Assembly (NCBI GenBank): GCA_017470325.1
Contig: JAFUES010000013.1
Span: forward strand, 1-43,540
From: Oscillospiraceae bacterium
Lineage (GTDB): Bacteria; Bacillota_A; Clostridia; Oscillospirales; Oscillospiraceae
Length of the DNA stretch: 43,540 nucleotides
Direction of reading: 5' to 3'
A program made the translations under genes and the position numbers. Below, piece after piece: positions 26,023 to 33,591 of the stretch; positions within the stretch are counted from its first letter, which is position 1; the number at the start of each line of letters is the position of its first letter. A model generated the notes under the pieces. The model saw only the letters and a list, made by a program, of their open reading frames with translations, searched no databases and had not been told where the DNA came from.

Positions 26023-27222
26023 ATGAAAAAAAGCGCTTTTTGGAAAAGAATAATGGCATGCCTGTTCGCACTGATCCTGCTCCCGGTATGGAGCGGCGCG
26101 GCCAGTGCGGAGGACGCGGGCCTGATCGACACGGATAGGCTCGACCAGTGGATGGCGGGTTATGTGGAAGAGCACGGACTGAACGCGAATTATGAGCGCT
26201 TCTCCGTGGGCTTCTGCTACACGGCCACAGGGGAGAGTTGGTACTATGACGCGGACCAGTGGATGTATTCCGCGAGCCTCTATAAAGTCCCGGTGGCCAT
26301 GCTGATGGCGGAGAAGGAAGCCGCCGGGGAACTGACCCAGGAGACCAATGTGCTGGGTATGCCCCTGCAGTACTGGGAATCCACGGCGCTGACCTATTCC
26401 AATAACGACAGCGGCCACGCCATGGTGGATTATCTGGGCGGTACCTATCTGGGCAAGTGCAGCGACATGACCATCCGCTTTACTGATCTGCCGGAAGATT
26501 ACTTCGACGAGGACTTCTACATAAACAGCTACTACACGGCCCGTTACATGACTCAGATCATGAGGACCCTCTGTGAGGGCGGGGAGGAGCAATTCCCCCA
26601 TGTGATCGAATACCTGCTTCCGGCCCAGCCGGACAATTATCTGAATATCCGCCTGAAGGGCCGCTTCGATGTGGCCCAGAAGTACGGCTCCTATGAGGAA
26701 CCCAATGGCAATAAGAACGACCATATCGCCGCCATCGTCTATACCCCGACACCAATTATTGTTACGGTCATGACACGCAATGTGGGCGATTATCAGGCCC
26801 GTATGGCAGAGATCGGCGAATACCTGGCAGACTACGCTCTGGAACTGGATGCCAAAGCGGCGGAGCTGGAAGCGGAGAAGGCTGTAGCCGCCCAGGCGGC
26901 GGAGCCGACGCCCGATGTGGAAGCAACGCCTGAGCCCGCAGTAAGTGAGGGCGAGCCCGCTGCTGCCGAAACTCCCGCTCCTGCGGAACAGACCGTATCG
27001 GAGCCCGCTCAGGCTATGAAATCCGGCGGCCCCCGCTGGGTGCTCCCTGTGCTGATTGTACTTGTGCTCGCGTTGGTGCTGGTCATCGTGCTGATCGCAG
27101 TACAGAGCCGGAAACGGAAAGCAGCCCGCCGCCGTGCCGCGGCCAGGGCTGCTGCCCGAAAAGCTGCCGCCCGGGAGACTGCCGTGCGATCAAAGGACCA
27201 GGATTACAGTCCGCGACACTGA
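26023..27222 (+). CDS. Membrane-anchored serine hydrolase, class A beta-lactamase fold
   Basis: A 399-residue exported protein. A signal peptide covers about residues 1-29 (cut after ASA). The catalytic fold (35-275) shows all three beta-lactamase/DD-peptidase motifs: S85-x-x-K88 (SLYK), S126-N127-N128, and K220-Y221-G222 in place of KTG. A Pro/Ala/Glu-rich stalk (280-335) leads to a transmembrane helix (339-360) and a strongly basic Ala/Arg tail (363-390). The domain is thus outside, tethered from its C-terminus. Substrate could be peptidoglycan peptides or a beta-lactam; the KYG motif and the lack of an obvious ExxxN motif argue against a classical beta-lactamase. It lies between a pseudokinase-lectin protein and a binding lipoprotein, about 50 and 20 bases from them. 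Confidence 0.85.
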   Translation: MKKSAFWKRIMACLFALILLPVWSGAASAEDAGLIDTDRLDQWMAGYVEEHGLNANYERFSVGFCYTATGESWYYDADQWMYSASLYKVPVAMLMAEKEAAGELTQETNVLGMPLQYWESTALTYSNNDSGHAMVDYLGGTYLGKCSDMTIRFTDLPEDYFDEDFYINSYYTARYMTQIMRTLCEGGEEQFPHVIEYLLPAQPDNYLNIRLKGRFDVAQKYGSYEEPNGNKNDHIAAIVYTPTPIIVTVMTRNVGDYQARMAEIGEYLADYALELDAKAAELEAEKAVAAQAAEPTPDVEATPEPAVSEGEPAAAETPAPAEQTVSEPAQAMKSGGPRWVLPVLIVLVLALVLVIVLIAVQSRKRKAARRRAAARAAARKAAARETAVRSKDQDYSPRH

Positions 27223-27241
27223 GAGAACCAATGGTGATGGG

Positions 27242-28069
27242 ATGAAGAAAATCATTGCAATATTGCTGGCTGTGTGCCTGTGTCTCAGCTGTGCGGCTTG
27301 CGGCGGGGGCAGCTCCTATAGGGTAAAAACCGTTCTGACTCTGGTGGAGCAGTCCTATTCTCTGGCCTTTCGCACCGGGGACCCCACGGCGGATTATGTG
27401 ATCGCCGCCATCAAGACCCTGAATGCGGAGGGCAAGGTGGACGAGCTGTCCGTCAAATGGTTCGGCGACAGGATCATCCAGTTCGAGAGCGACAGCGCCG
27501 CCCTGGACAAGGTGCGGGATAACGGCTACGGCGAACTGCAGGAGATCCCCAGCCGGGATCTCATCGTGGGGATCGACATCAACTCCTTCCCCATGGCCTA
27601 CATCTCCGGCTCCGAATATTGGGGCTACGATGTGGAGATGGCCATCGCCGTGTGTGAGCGCCTGGGCTGGAATCTGAAAATGCAGCCCATCGAAAAAGAG
27701 AATGTGTATATCGAGCTTTCCTCGGGCAACATCGACGTGGCCTGGGGCGGCGTGGCACTGAACCAGTCAGAGGTTGACCAGGGACTGTACGCCCAGTTCG
27801 GGCCCTATGTGGAAAACGATATTGTCATAGCTGTCCGGGAGGGTACGCTGATCAACAGCCGCCTGGGACTGAACAACAAGAAGATGGCCATGTGCTCCAC
27901 TACCGAAGCCATGGAGGCGCTCAATTCTGATGCGCGTCTGGCCAAGCGGCTGGGGCAGGTGACCCGTCTGGCGGGCGGTACCACTGAGTGCTTCGACTTC
28001 CTCTATGCGGGCAAGTGCGACGCAGTGCTCACCGACACCACGGCCATGTATTATTTCAACAGCCATTAA
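27242..28069 (+). CDS. Solute-binding lipoprotein (SBP_bac_3-like), apparently circularly permuted
   Basis: A 275-residue lipoprotein; the signal ends at C20 (SCAAC). Residues 38-76 (YSLAFRTGDPTAD... through VKWFGD) look like the last part of a family 3 solute-binding protein, which normally reads YGIAxRKGD...LKADGT...KWFG at the C-terminus. Residues 106-275 then follow the usual beginning: LIVGIDINSFPMAYISG, WGYDVEMAIAVCERLGW, SGNIDVAWGG and finally CDAVLTDTTAMYYF, where the chain stops exactly before the segment found at the front. The most economical reading is circular permutation. No ABC permease or ATPase is adjacent, so it may be a sensor or an orphan binding protein. ATG 27242 was chosen for the signal peptide; its ribosome site (GGTGATGGG) is weak. 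Confidence 0.8.
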   Translation: MKKIIAILLAVCLCLSCAACGGGSSYRVKTVLTLVEQSYSLAFRTGDPTADYVIAAIKTLNAEGKVDELSVKWFGDRIIQFESDSAALDKVRDNGYGELQEIPSRDLIVGIDINSFPMAYISGSEYWGYDVEMAIAVCERLGWNLKMQPIEKENVYIELSSGNIDVAWGGVALNQSEVDQGLYAQFGPYVENDIVIAVREGTLINSRLGLNNKKMAMCSTTEAMEALNSDARLAKRLGQVTRLAGGTTECFDFLYAGKCDAVLTDTTAMYYFNSH

Positions 28070-28074
28070 ACGAA

Positions 28075-28116
28075 AAAGCGAAGGGACCGCAGCGTTTGCC
28101 GCGGTCCCTTCGCTTT
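28075..28116. terminator. Bidirectional terminator between the binding lipoprotein and the MFS gene
   Basis: A 16-bp perfect stem, 28075-28090 with 28101-28116, in the gap between convergent genes; A/T ends on both sides. Confidence 0.85.
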
Positions 28117-28120
28117 GTGC

Positions 28121-29305
28121 TCACAGGAGTCCGTGCTTCTTCCGATAGCTGAAAGACGAGGGGTGAGTGCGTCCGAACAGGACATAGATCAGGATGGCCA
28201 GCAAATTGAACACCGACATGATCACGAACATGTGCCCGTAGCCCAGGGAGGAGATCAGACTGCCTGCGATCCCGCCGCCTATGCCGATGCCGATATCATA
28301 GGCGCAGAGGAAAGTGGAGTTGGCACTGCCCCTGCGTTCCGGCGGGGCGATGGACACCGCCATGGACTGGAGCGCCGGCTCCAGCCCGCCGAAGCCGTAG
28401 CCGGCCAGAACAGCGGAGAGCAGGTAGGTGAAAGTGTTGGGCACCAGACCCATCAGCAGAAAGGCGGCCAGCATAGCCAGATTGCAGGTATAGGCGAAGA
28501 TCCCTTCGCCCTTTTGATCAGTGACCTTGCCGGCGGTGAGGCGGGTCAGCAGCAGTATCACCGCCATGATGGTGAAGAACAGGCCGCCGCTGGGGAGACC
28601 CTGCTCGGCTGCAAACTTGGCGGTGAAGTTTTCCAGCGCCCCATAGGTCAGCATGAAGACAAGGGCCGTGAGCGAGGCGGGCAGTGCATCTTTATCCAAA
28701 AGCCCCTTCAGCTGCAGGGGCTTTTGCTGCGCCGGCACAGGCGGGACTTTGAGAATGGCCAGAAACAGCAGAGACAGCGCCGCGCAGCCCGCGCCTGTCA
28801 GAAAAAGAGCCCCGAAGCCCAGTTTTTCCATCAGCGCCAGCCCCAGCGCCGGGGCACAGGCAGTGGCCAGGGCGGTGGCCAAACCGAACATGCCCATGCC
28901 CTCGGCAAAGCGGGGCTGGGGGATGATGTCGGTGGCGATGGTAGCGGTGGAGGTGTTGGAAAAGGCCAGGGAAGCGCCGTGCAGCAGTCTGCTGATAAAG
29001 GCCAGGTACAGTACGGAGAATACCAGATAACCGATGGGCATCAGCGCCATGCCGGCAAGGCCGATCAGCAGAATGCCCTTGCGCTTGCCGCAGTCCAGCA
29101 GCCAGCCGATCACCGGGCGGCACAGCACCGCCACGATGGAAAACAGGGCCGCGGCCAGTCCGGCCTGGGCTTCGGAACCGCCCAGATACTCCACGTAAAA
29201 GGGGAAGGTGGAAAGAATCATCAGGTGGTTCATAAAGACCAGGAAATTGATGAGGATGATGAGGACAAAGTTTTTGTTCCAGAGCTTGATCTCCGATTTG
29301 GGCAT
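28121..29305 (-). CDS. MFS transporter
   Basis: A 394-residue major facilitator protein with twelve predicted helices, close to the 12-TM drug exporter type. The loop between helices 2 and 3 reads RPVIGWLLDCGKRKG, a variant of the MFS motif A, and LLTRLTAGKVTDQKGEG is its second-half copy. GAAGGAGGG precedes the ATG, and that ribosome site is part of an inverted repeat. Upstream lie a nearly leaderless 24-codon ORF and a terminator-like hairpin, the arrangement seen at antibiotic-inducible resistance genes, so an antibiotic or another translation inhibitor is a reasonable guess for the inducer or substrate. Confidence 0.9.
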   Translation of the reverse strand: MPKSEIKLWNKNFVLIILINFLVFMNHLMILSTFPFYVEYLGGSEAQAGLAAALFSIVAVLCRPVIGWLLDCGKRKGILLIGLAGMALMPIGYLVFSVLYLAFISRLLHGASLAFSNTSTATIATDIIPQPRFAEGMGMFGLATALATACAPALGLALMEKLGFGALFLTGAGCAALSLLFLAILKVPPVPAQQKPLQLKGLLDKDALPASLTALVFMLTYGALENFTAKFAAEQGLPSGGLFFTIMAVILLLTRLTAGKVTDQKGEGIFAYTCNLAMLAAFLLMGLVPNTFTYLLSAVLAGYGFGGLEPALQSMAVSIAPPERRGSANSTFLCAYDIGIGIGGGIAGSLISSLGYGHMFVIMSVFNLLAILIYVLFGRTHPSSFSYRKKHGLL

Positions 29306-29309
29306 AAAA

Positions 29310-29341
29310 ATGCTCCCTCCTTCTTACATGGGCGGGAGCAT
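29310..29341 (-). promoter_or_regulatory. Hairpin sequestering the MFS ribosome binding site
   Basis: On the minus strand ATGCTCCC (29341-29334) is a perfect 8-bp complement of GGGAGCAT (29317-29310), which contains part of the Shine-Dalgarno region of the MFS gene. Confidence 0.7.
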
Positions 29342-29398
29342 AAAAAATACGCAAGCCACCCTGTCATAGACAATCGGACTTACGCATTCGCAGCACAT
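29324..29398 (-). CDS. Putative 24-residue leader peptide of the MFS gene
   Basis: An ORF from ATG 29398 to TAA 29324 encoding a Cys-rich, hydrophobic peptide (begins MCCECVSPIVYD, ends FFMLPPM). The -10 box at 29413-29408 would start transcription around 29401, so the ORF would be leaderless or have only about three bases of leader. Its stop directly precedes the MFS ribosome site GAAGGAGGG. It runs through a complete terminator-like hairpin, so a ribosome translating or stalled on it would prevent that hairpin. No Shine-Dalgarno sequence is present, hence moderate confidence. Confidence 0.55.
   Translation of the reverse strand: MCCECVSPIVYDRVACVFFMLPPM
29342..29388 (-). terminator. Attenuator-like terminator in the MFS leader
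   Basis: On the minus strand AATGCGTAAG (29388-29379) pairs over ten positions, two of them G.T, with CTTGCGTATT (29355-29346), and a run of six T (29347-29342) follows at once. It lies entirely inside the putative leader ORF. Confidence 0.65.
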
Positions 29399-29407
29399 TG
29401 TGGACAT

Positions 29408-29437
29408 ATTATAACACGCAGCTTTTAAAAAATGCAA
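29408..29437 (-). promoter_or_regulatory. Promoter of the MFS leader
   Basis: TTGCAT (29437-29432), an 18-bp spacer, a perfect TATAAT (29413-29408). Confidence 0.7.
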
Positions 29438-29461
29438 GGCTTTTTCACGGCGGGGCAGAAG

Positions 29462-29490
29462 TTGACACCCGGGAAATCAGGCCCTATAAT
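29462..29490 (+). promoter_or_regulatory. Perfect-consensus promoter of the GT39-like gene
   Basis: TTGACA (29462-29467), 17 bp, TATAAT (29485-29490): both boxes match the SigA consensus fully. It is divergent from the MFS promoter. Confidence 0.85.
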
Positions 29491-29517
29491 GGGAGCGATT
29501 TGATTTGGAGGCGGGCT

Positions 29518-31137
29518 ATGGCAGGAAAGCGGACAGAAGGCATAAGCACCCATATGGACCGCTGGGCCTTTTGGCTGATCCTGCTGCTGGGCTTGGCGGT
29601 GCGCCTGTGGCGCTTTGGCATGCTGCCGGCTGGTCTCAACCAGGATGAGGCCTTTGCGGGCTATGAGGCCTGGTCTCTGCTTCACTATGGCACGGACAGC
29701 GCGGGCTATGCCTGGCCCGTATATCTGACAGCCTGGGGCAGCGGCATGAACGCGCTGGAGACCTATCTGATGCTCCCCTTCCTGGCGCTTTTCGGGCGGC
29801 AGGACTGGGTCGTACGGCTGCCTCAGATGATCGTGGGCTGCCTGAGCCTGCCTGCTTTGTATGGCACGGTGCGCCGCTGCGCCGACCGGGGAACGGCCCT
29901 CTGGGCTATGCTGTTGCTGGCCATCTGCCCCTGGCACATCCTGCTCAGCCGCTGGGCGCTGGAGTCCAATCTGGCGCCGGGCATGCTGCTGTTCGGGAAT
30001 TATTTCTTCCTGCGGGGCCTGGAGGACAGCCGATACCTGCTCATTTCCGCTTTGTTTTACGGTTTGGCACTTTACGCCTATGCCACCATCTGGCCGATCC
30101 TGCCCTTCGTGCTTTTGGCACAGGGCCTGTACTGTTTCCGCTGCGGGCGGCTGAAGCCGGACCGCCGTTTGGTGGACGCGCTGTTTCTGCTGCTCCTGCT
30201 GGCGCTGCCGCTGCTGCTGTTCCTGGCGGTGAATCTGGGCTGGATGAAAGAGATCCGCGCGCCGTTCCTGTCCATCCCCAAGCTGCTGGTGCTGCGCAGC
30301 GGAGAGATCTCGCTCCGCCACATCCCCGAAAACCTGAGGAATCTGTTTGGCATCCTGTGGGCACAGTCGGACGGCCTGCCCTGGAACAGCGCGGGATCTG
30401 TTGCGGGTCTTGACCACATCCAGGGGGGCTTGGGCGATATACTGCGCTTCGGCGGACTTTATGGGCTGTTCTATATCCTGACGCCGCCCTTTATCCTCCT
30501 GGGCCTGCTGCGCTGTGTGTCGCAGCTGCGGCGCGGGGAACGGGGTTTTAAGCCTGCTGCGCTGTTGCTGATCTGGCTGCTGGCGGGGCTGGTCCTGGGG
30601 GCGCTGGTGCATGTGAACATCAACCGGGCCAACATCCTGTTTCCGCCTCTGCTCATCCTGGCGGCGGTGGGACTGCGCTGGTTTGGCAGCCTGTTTCACG
30701 GTAGGCTGACGGTTTTGCTGCTGGCGGGCTACCTGTGCCTGTTCGGCGGCTTTTGCGGTCTCTATTATTTCAACACGGATTCCGGCTATCAGGTGCAGAT
30801 GCGCTACGCCTTCGGCGACGGGCTGGACCGGGCCCTGGATGCGGCCATGGAGCAGGAGGGGACCGTGGTCCTGGACAGACACATCTATTATTCCACGGTG
30901 CTGTTTGACACTGGTACGCCGGTGGAAGATTTTCGCTCGACTGTGACATATGAACGTTACCCGGCGGCTTACTTGAGCCCCGCGGGCTTTACACGATTCC
31001 GCTTTGGCTACGAGGGCGGCGTACCGGAGGAGGGGAACGCCTGTTATATCCTCTCGCCCTGGACAGACGGTTCCGCCCTGAAAGCCGCGGGCTTTCGCGG
31101 GGAGGAATATGGCATATATACACTTTGGACGAGGTGA
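29518..31137 (+). CDS. Polytopic membrane glycosyltransferase, GT39/ArnT-like
   Basis: A 539-residue protein with about ten to twelve hydrophobic segments and a C-terminal extracytoplasmic domain of some 110 residues. The first outer loop contains LNQDEAFAGYEAWSLL; the acidic pair after the first helix is the catalytic feature of GT39/PMT and ArnT-like enzymes, which move sugars from polyprenyl-phosphate donors onto acceptors outside the membrane. A second outer segment CPWHILLSRWALESN is also typical of the family. Acceptor and sugar are unknown. The ATG at 29518 has GGAGG six bases upstream. The thioesterase gene starts seven bases after its stop, so the two form an operon driven by a consensus promoter. 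Confidence 0.85.
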   Translation: MAGKRTEGISTHMDRWAFWLILLLGLAVRLWRFGMLPAGLNQDEAFAGYEAWSLLHYGTDSAGYAWPVYLTAWGSGMNALETYLMLPFLALFGRQDWVVRLPQMIVGCLSLPALYGTVRRCADRGTALWAMLLLAICPWHILLSRWALESNLAPGMLLFGNYFFLRGLEDSRYLLISALFYGLALYAYATIWPILPFVLLAQGLYCFRCGRLKPDRRLVDALFLLLLLALPLLLFLAVNLGWMKEIRAPFLSIPKLLVLRSGEISLRHIPENLRNLFGILWAQSDGLPWNSAGSVAGLDHIQGGLGDILRFGGLYGLFYILTPPFILLGLLRCVSQLRRGERGFKPAALLLIWLLAGLVLGALVHVNINRANILFPPLLILAAVGLRWFGSLFHGRLTVLLLAGYLCLFGGFCGLYYFNTDSGYQVQMRYAFGDGLDRALDAAMEQEGTVVLDRHIYYSTVLFDTGTPVEDFRSTVTYERYPAAYLSPAGFTRFRFGYEGGVPEEGNACYILSPWTDGSALKAAGFRGEEYGIYTLWTR

Positions 31138-31144
31138 GAGCACA

Positions 31145-31840
31145 ATGTATGTTTATCAGGAAAAGAGGATCGTCCCCCAGGACGGGCTCAGCGCACAGCA
31201 TCTGTTCTGGCTGCTGCAGGAGGCTTCCGCCGCTCAAAGCACAGAGCTGGGCTATGGCGAAGCGGACATGCGCGCCCTGGGCGTCATGTGGGTGGTGATC
31301 CGATATCTGGTGCGGACAGAACGCTGGCCCGCGGCGGGGGAGGAACTGACGGTGGAGACCTGGCCCGGCCAGACCCGGCACGGGATGTGCCCGCGTTTTT
31401 ACCGGGTGCTGGACGCAGACGGATCTGTAGTCCTGACGGGCAGTTCTCTGTGGGCCGTGGTGGACCGGGAGACCCGACAGATGGTGGTGCCCCATGAGCG
31501 GGGCGTGGACATCGAGCCGCTGACCAACGGGAACGAGGCGCCTCTGCCCGGCATGATCCGTCGCCCGGTCACCGATCAGGAGACCCGCTTCACGGTGCCG
31601 GAGGAATATCTGGACGGAAACGGCCACATGAACAACACTCGCTATTTTGATCTGGCCGAGCAGTGCATCGGCTTCCATGCCGCCCGGCAGGGACTGCAGG
31701 AGGTCACGGCAGAGTATCTGAACGAGGCCCTCTGCGGTGAGCAGATCCGGGTGCTCTGGGGCGTGGAGGACAGTATATGCACCGTGGTGGGAGAATCGGA
31801 CGCAGGACATGTGTTCCGCATGAAGCTCACTTACAGATAA
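31145..31840 (+). CDS. Acyl-ACP thioesterase (FatA/FatB-like)
   Basis: A 231-residue double hot-dog protein of the acyl-ACP thioesterase family (PF01643), which releases fatty acids from acyl carrier protein in the cytosol. The second hot dog carries the signature DGNGHMNNTRYFDLAEQ with the catalytic Asn/His region; the first has the long central helix (LFWLLQEASAAQSTELGYG). The ribosome site GAGGTGA overlaps the stop codon of the glycosyltransferase gene, so translation is coupled. The physiological product is unknown, and a link to the neighbouring membrane enzyme is only positional. Confidence 0.92.
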   Translation: MYVYQEKRIVPQDGLSAQHLFWLLQEASAAQSTELGYGEADMRALGVMWVVIRYLVRTERWPAAGEELTVETWPGQTRHGMCPRFYRVLDADGSVVLTGSSLWAVVDRETRQMVVPHERGVDIEPLTNGNEAPLPGMIRRPVTDQETRFTVPEEYLDGNGHMNNTRYFDLAEQCIGFHAARQGLQEVTAEYLNEALCGEQIRVLWGVEDSICTVVGESDAGHVFRMKLTYR

Positions 31841-31842
31841 AA

Positions 31843-31872
31843 AATACCGTGTGCGAATTTGCACACGGTATT
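31843..31872. terminator. Bidirectional terminator between the thioesterase gene and putP
   Basis: AATACCGTGTGC pairs perfectly with GCACACGGTATT over 12 bp, loop GAATTT, between convergent genes. Confidence 0.85.
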
Positions 31873-31892
31873 ATTATGCTTAGGGGGAAGGA

Positions 31893-33416
31893 TCAGATGC
31901 TCTCAAACTCGGCCACGATCTCGGCCTCCGGCTCCTTGGTCAGGAGGCTGACCACCACAATGGCGATGCAGGCCACGATAAAGGCCGGGAGCAGCTCGTA
32001 GATGTTCCAGGCACCGCCCAGAGGACGGACCAGGTACTTCCACACAAAGATCATCACGCCGCCGCTGAGCATACCGGCGATGGCGCCGTATTTGTTGCAG
32101 CGCTTCCAGAACAGGGAGAAGAGCATCAGCGGGCCGAAGGCGGCGCCGAAGCCGGCCCAGGCGAAGGAGACGATGCCGAAGACAGAGCTGTTGGGATCAC
32201 GGGCCATGATCACACCCAGGATGGCGACGCCCAGCACCGCGATGCGGGCGATGGTCATCTCTTTCTTGTTGTCCAAATCGATGTGGAACACGCCGCGCAG
32301 AATATTATGGGAGATACCGGAGGCGGCGGCCAGCAGCTGCGCGTCGGCGGTGGACATGGTGGAGGACAGGATGCCCGCCAGCACGAGACCGGCGATCAGC
32401 GCGGGGATCACACCGTTCTGGCTCAACAGTGCGGCGATCTTGACCAGAATGGCCTCAGCCGCGGAGTTGCTTTCAAAGGTGAGGATGGCGCCCTTGCGGC
32501 TCATGGCGAAGCCCACCAGACCCACGATGATGGCGACCGTCATGGAGATCACGACCCAGATGGTGCCGATGCGGCGGGAGATCTTCAGCTTCTCGCCGTC
32601 ATTGATGGCCATGAAGTGGTTGAGGATGTGGGGCATGCCGAAGTAGCCAAGGCCCCAGGCCAGGGTGGAGCAGATGGTAATAAAGCCGTACTTACCGGGC
32701 GTGGTGGAGAAGATGTCCGTACTGGAGGTCAGGCTCAGGTAGCCGGGGACAGTCTTGGCATTGGCCACCACAGCGTCCCAACCGCCGGCCACATGGATGC
32801 CAAACACCAGGACCACGATCAGCGCGATGGTCATCACGATACTCTGGATGAGGCTGGTGACGGAGGCGGCGGTGAAGCCGCCCATGGCACAGTAGGCTAC
32901 GATGACGGCGGCGCTGATGATCATTGCCGTCATATAGTTGATATCAAACAGGTTCGTGAACAGCTTGCCGCAGGCGGCAAAGCCGGAGGCAGTGTAGGGG
33001 ACGAAGAATACGATGATCACAACGGCGGCAATGCCTTCGATCAGGCCGCTCTTGTCATGGTAGCGGTGAGAGAAGAAATCAGGGATCGTGATAGCATCCA
33101 GCTTGGCGGAATAGCTGCGCAGACGCTTGGCCACGATCAGCCAGTTCAGGTAAGTACCGACGGCCAGACCGATGACGGTCCATGTAGCGTCTGCCAGACC
33201 GCAGAAATAAGCCAAGCCGGGGACGCCCATCAGCAGCCAGCTGCTCATGTCCGAGGCCTCGGTGCTCATGGCCACGACCACGGGGCCCAGCTTGCGGCCG
33301 CCCAGATAGAAATCACTGGAGGTCTTGTTGCGTTTGGAGTACACAACGCCGATGGACAGCATGCCTACCAGATAGATCACGATGGCGATAATGATGAATA
33401 CATTTGCAGTAGTCAT
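31893..33416 (-). CDS. putP: Sodium/proline symporter
   Basis: A 507-residue sodium:solute symporter (SSS family) with thirteen expected helices. Family marks are SDFYLGGRKLGPVVVAMSTE, the SDMSSWLLMGVPG motif of PutP, and AGILSSTMSTADAQLLAA, which includes the Na+-site serines. ATG 33416 follows AGAGAGGTAA by seven bases; the longer frame lacks a site. Proline is the expected substrate from close resemblance to PutP, not proven. It diverges from a LysR regulator, a usual sign of control by that protein. Confidence 0.93.
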   Translation of the reverse strand: MTTANVFIIIAIVIYLVGMLSIGVVYSKRNKTSSDFYLGGRKLGPVVVAMSTEASDMSSWLLMGVPGLAYFCGLADATWTVIGLAVGTYLNWLIVAKRLRSYSAKLDAITIPDFFSHRYHDKSGLIEGIAAVVIIVFFVPYTASGFAACGKLFTNLFDINYMTAMIISAAVIVAYCAMGGFTAASVTSLIQSIVMTIALIVVLVFGIHVAGGWDAVVANAKTVPGYLSLTSSTDIFSTTPGKYGFITICSTLAWGLGYFGMPHILNHFMAINDGEKLKISRRIGTIWVVISMTVAIIVGLVGFAMSRKGAILTFESNSAAEAILVKIAALLSQNGVIPALIAGLVLAGILSSTMSTADAQLLAAASGISHNILRGVFHIDLDNKKEMTIARIAVLGVAILGVIMARDPNSSVFGIVSFAWAGFGAAFGPLMLFSLFWKRCNKYGAIAGMLSGGVMIFVWKYLVRPLGGAWNIYELLPAFIVACIAIVVVSLLTKEPEAEIVAEFESI

Positions 33417-33451
33417 GGGGATTACCTCTCTTTTCGGGATTGACAATTCGC

Positions 33452-33479
33452 ATTATAAAGGAAAATTTTTACGGTACAA
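33452..33479 (-). promoter_or_regulatory. Promoter of putP
   Basis: On the minus strand TTGTAC (33479-33474), a 16-bp spacer and a perfect TATAAT (33457-33452). Confidence 0.65.
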
Positions 33480-33501
33480 GGGGAAACTTTCGGCAAAATG
33501 C

Positions 33502-33529
33502 TTGAAATCTGAGAAAAAATTTGTATAAT
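33502..33529 (+). promoter_or_regulatory. Promoter of the LysR-type regulator gene
   Basis: TTGAAA (33502-33507), a 16-bp spacer, a perfect TATAAT (33524-33529). Confidence 0.7.
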
Positions 33530-33548
33530 AGAAACAAATATAATTTTG

Positions 33549-33574
33549 TTCATGTTTGGATGAAATAAATTCAT
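33549..33574 (+). promoter_or_regulatory. Candidate LysR operator: TTCAT-N6-ATGAA-N5-TTCAT
   Basis: Two overlapping palindromes share the central ATGAA (33560-33564). They lie just past the predicted start of transcription of the regulator gene, a place suited to autorepression. The partner protein is not proven. Confidence 0.4.
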
Positions 33575-33591
33575 GCAAAGGGCGTGGAGCG

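Noticed and set aside
29342..29388. GGGTGGC in the MFS leader as a T-box sequence
   Set aside because: It lacks the following ACCGC and any stem I with specifier; the leader is only about 100 bases long.
28115..29428. 437-codon plus-strand frame antisense to the MFS gene
   Set aside because: Gln/His/Gly-rich composition typical of a reversed membrane-protein frame; it also crosses the terminator and the MFS promoter.
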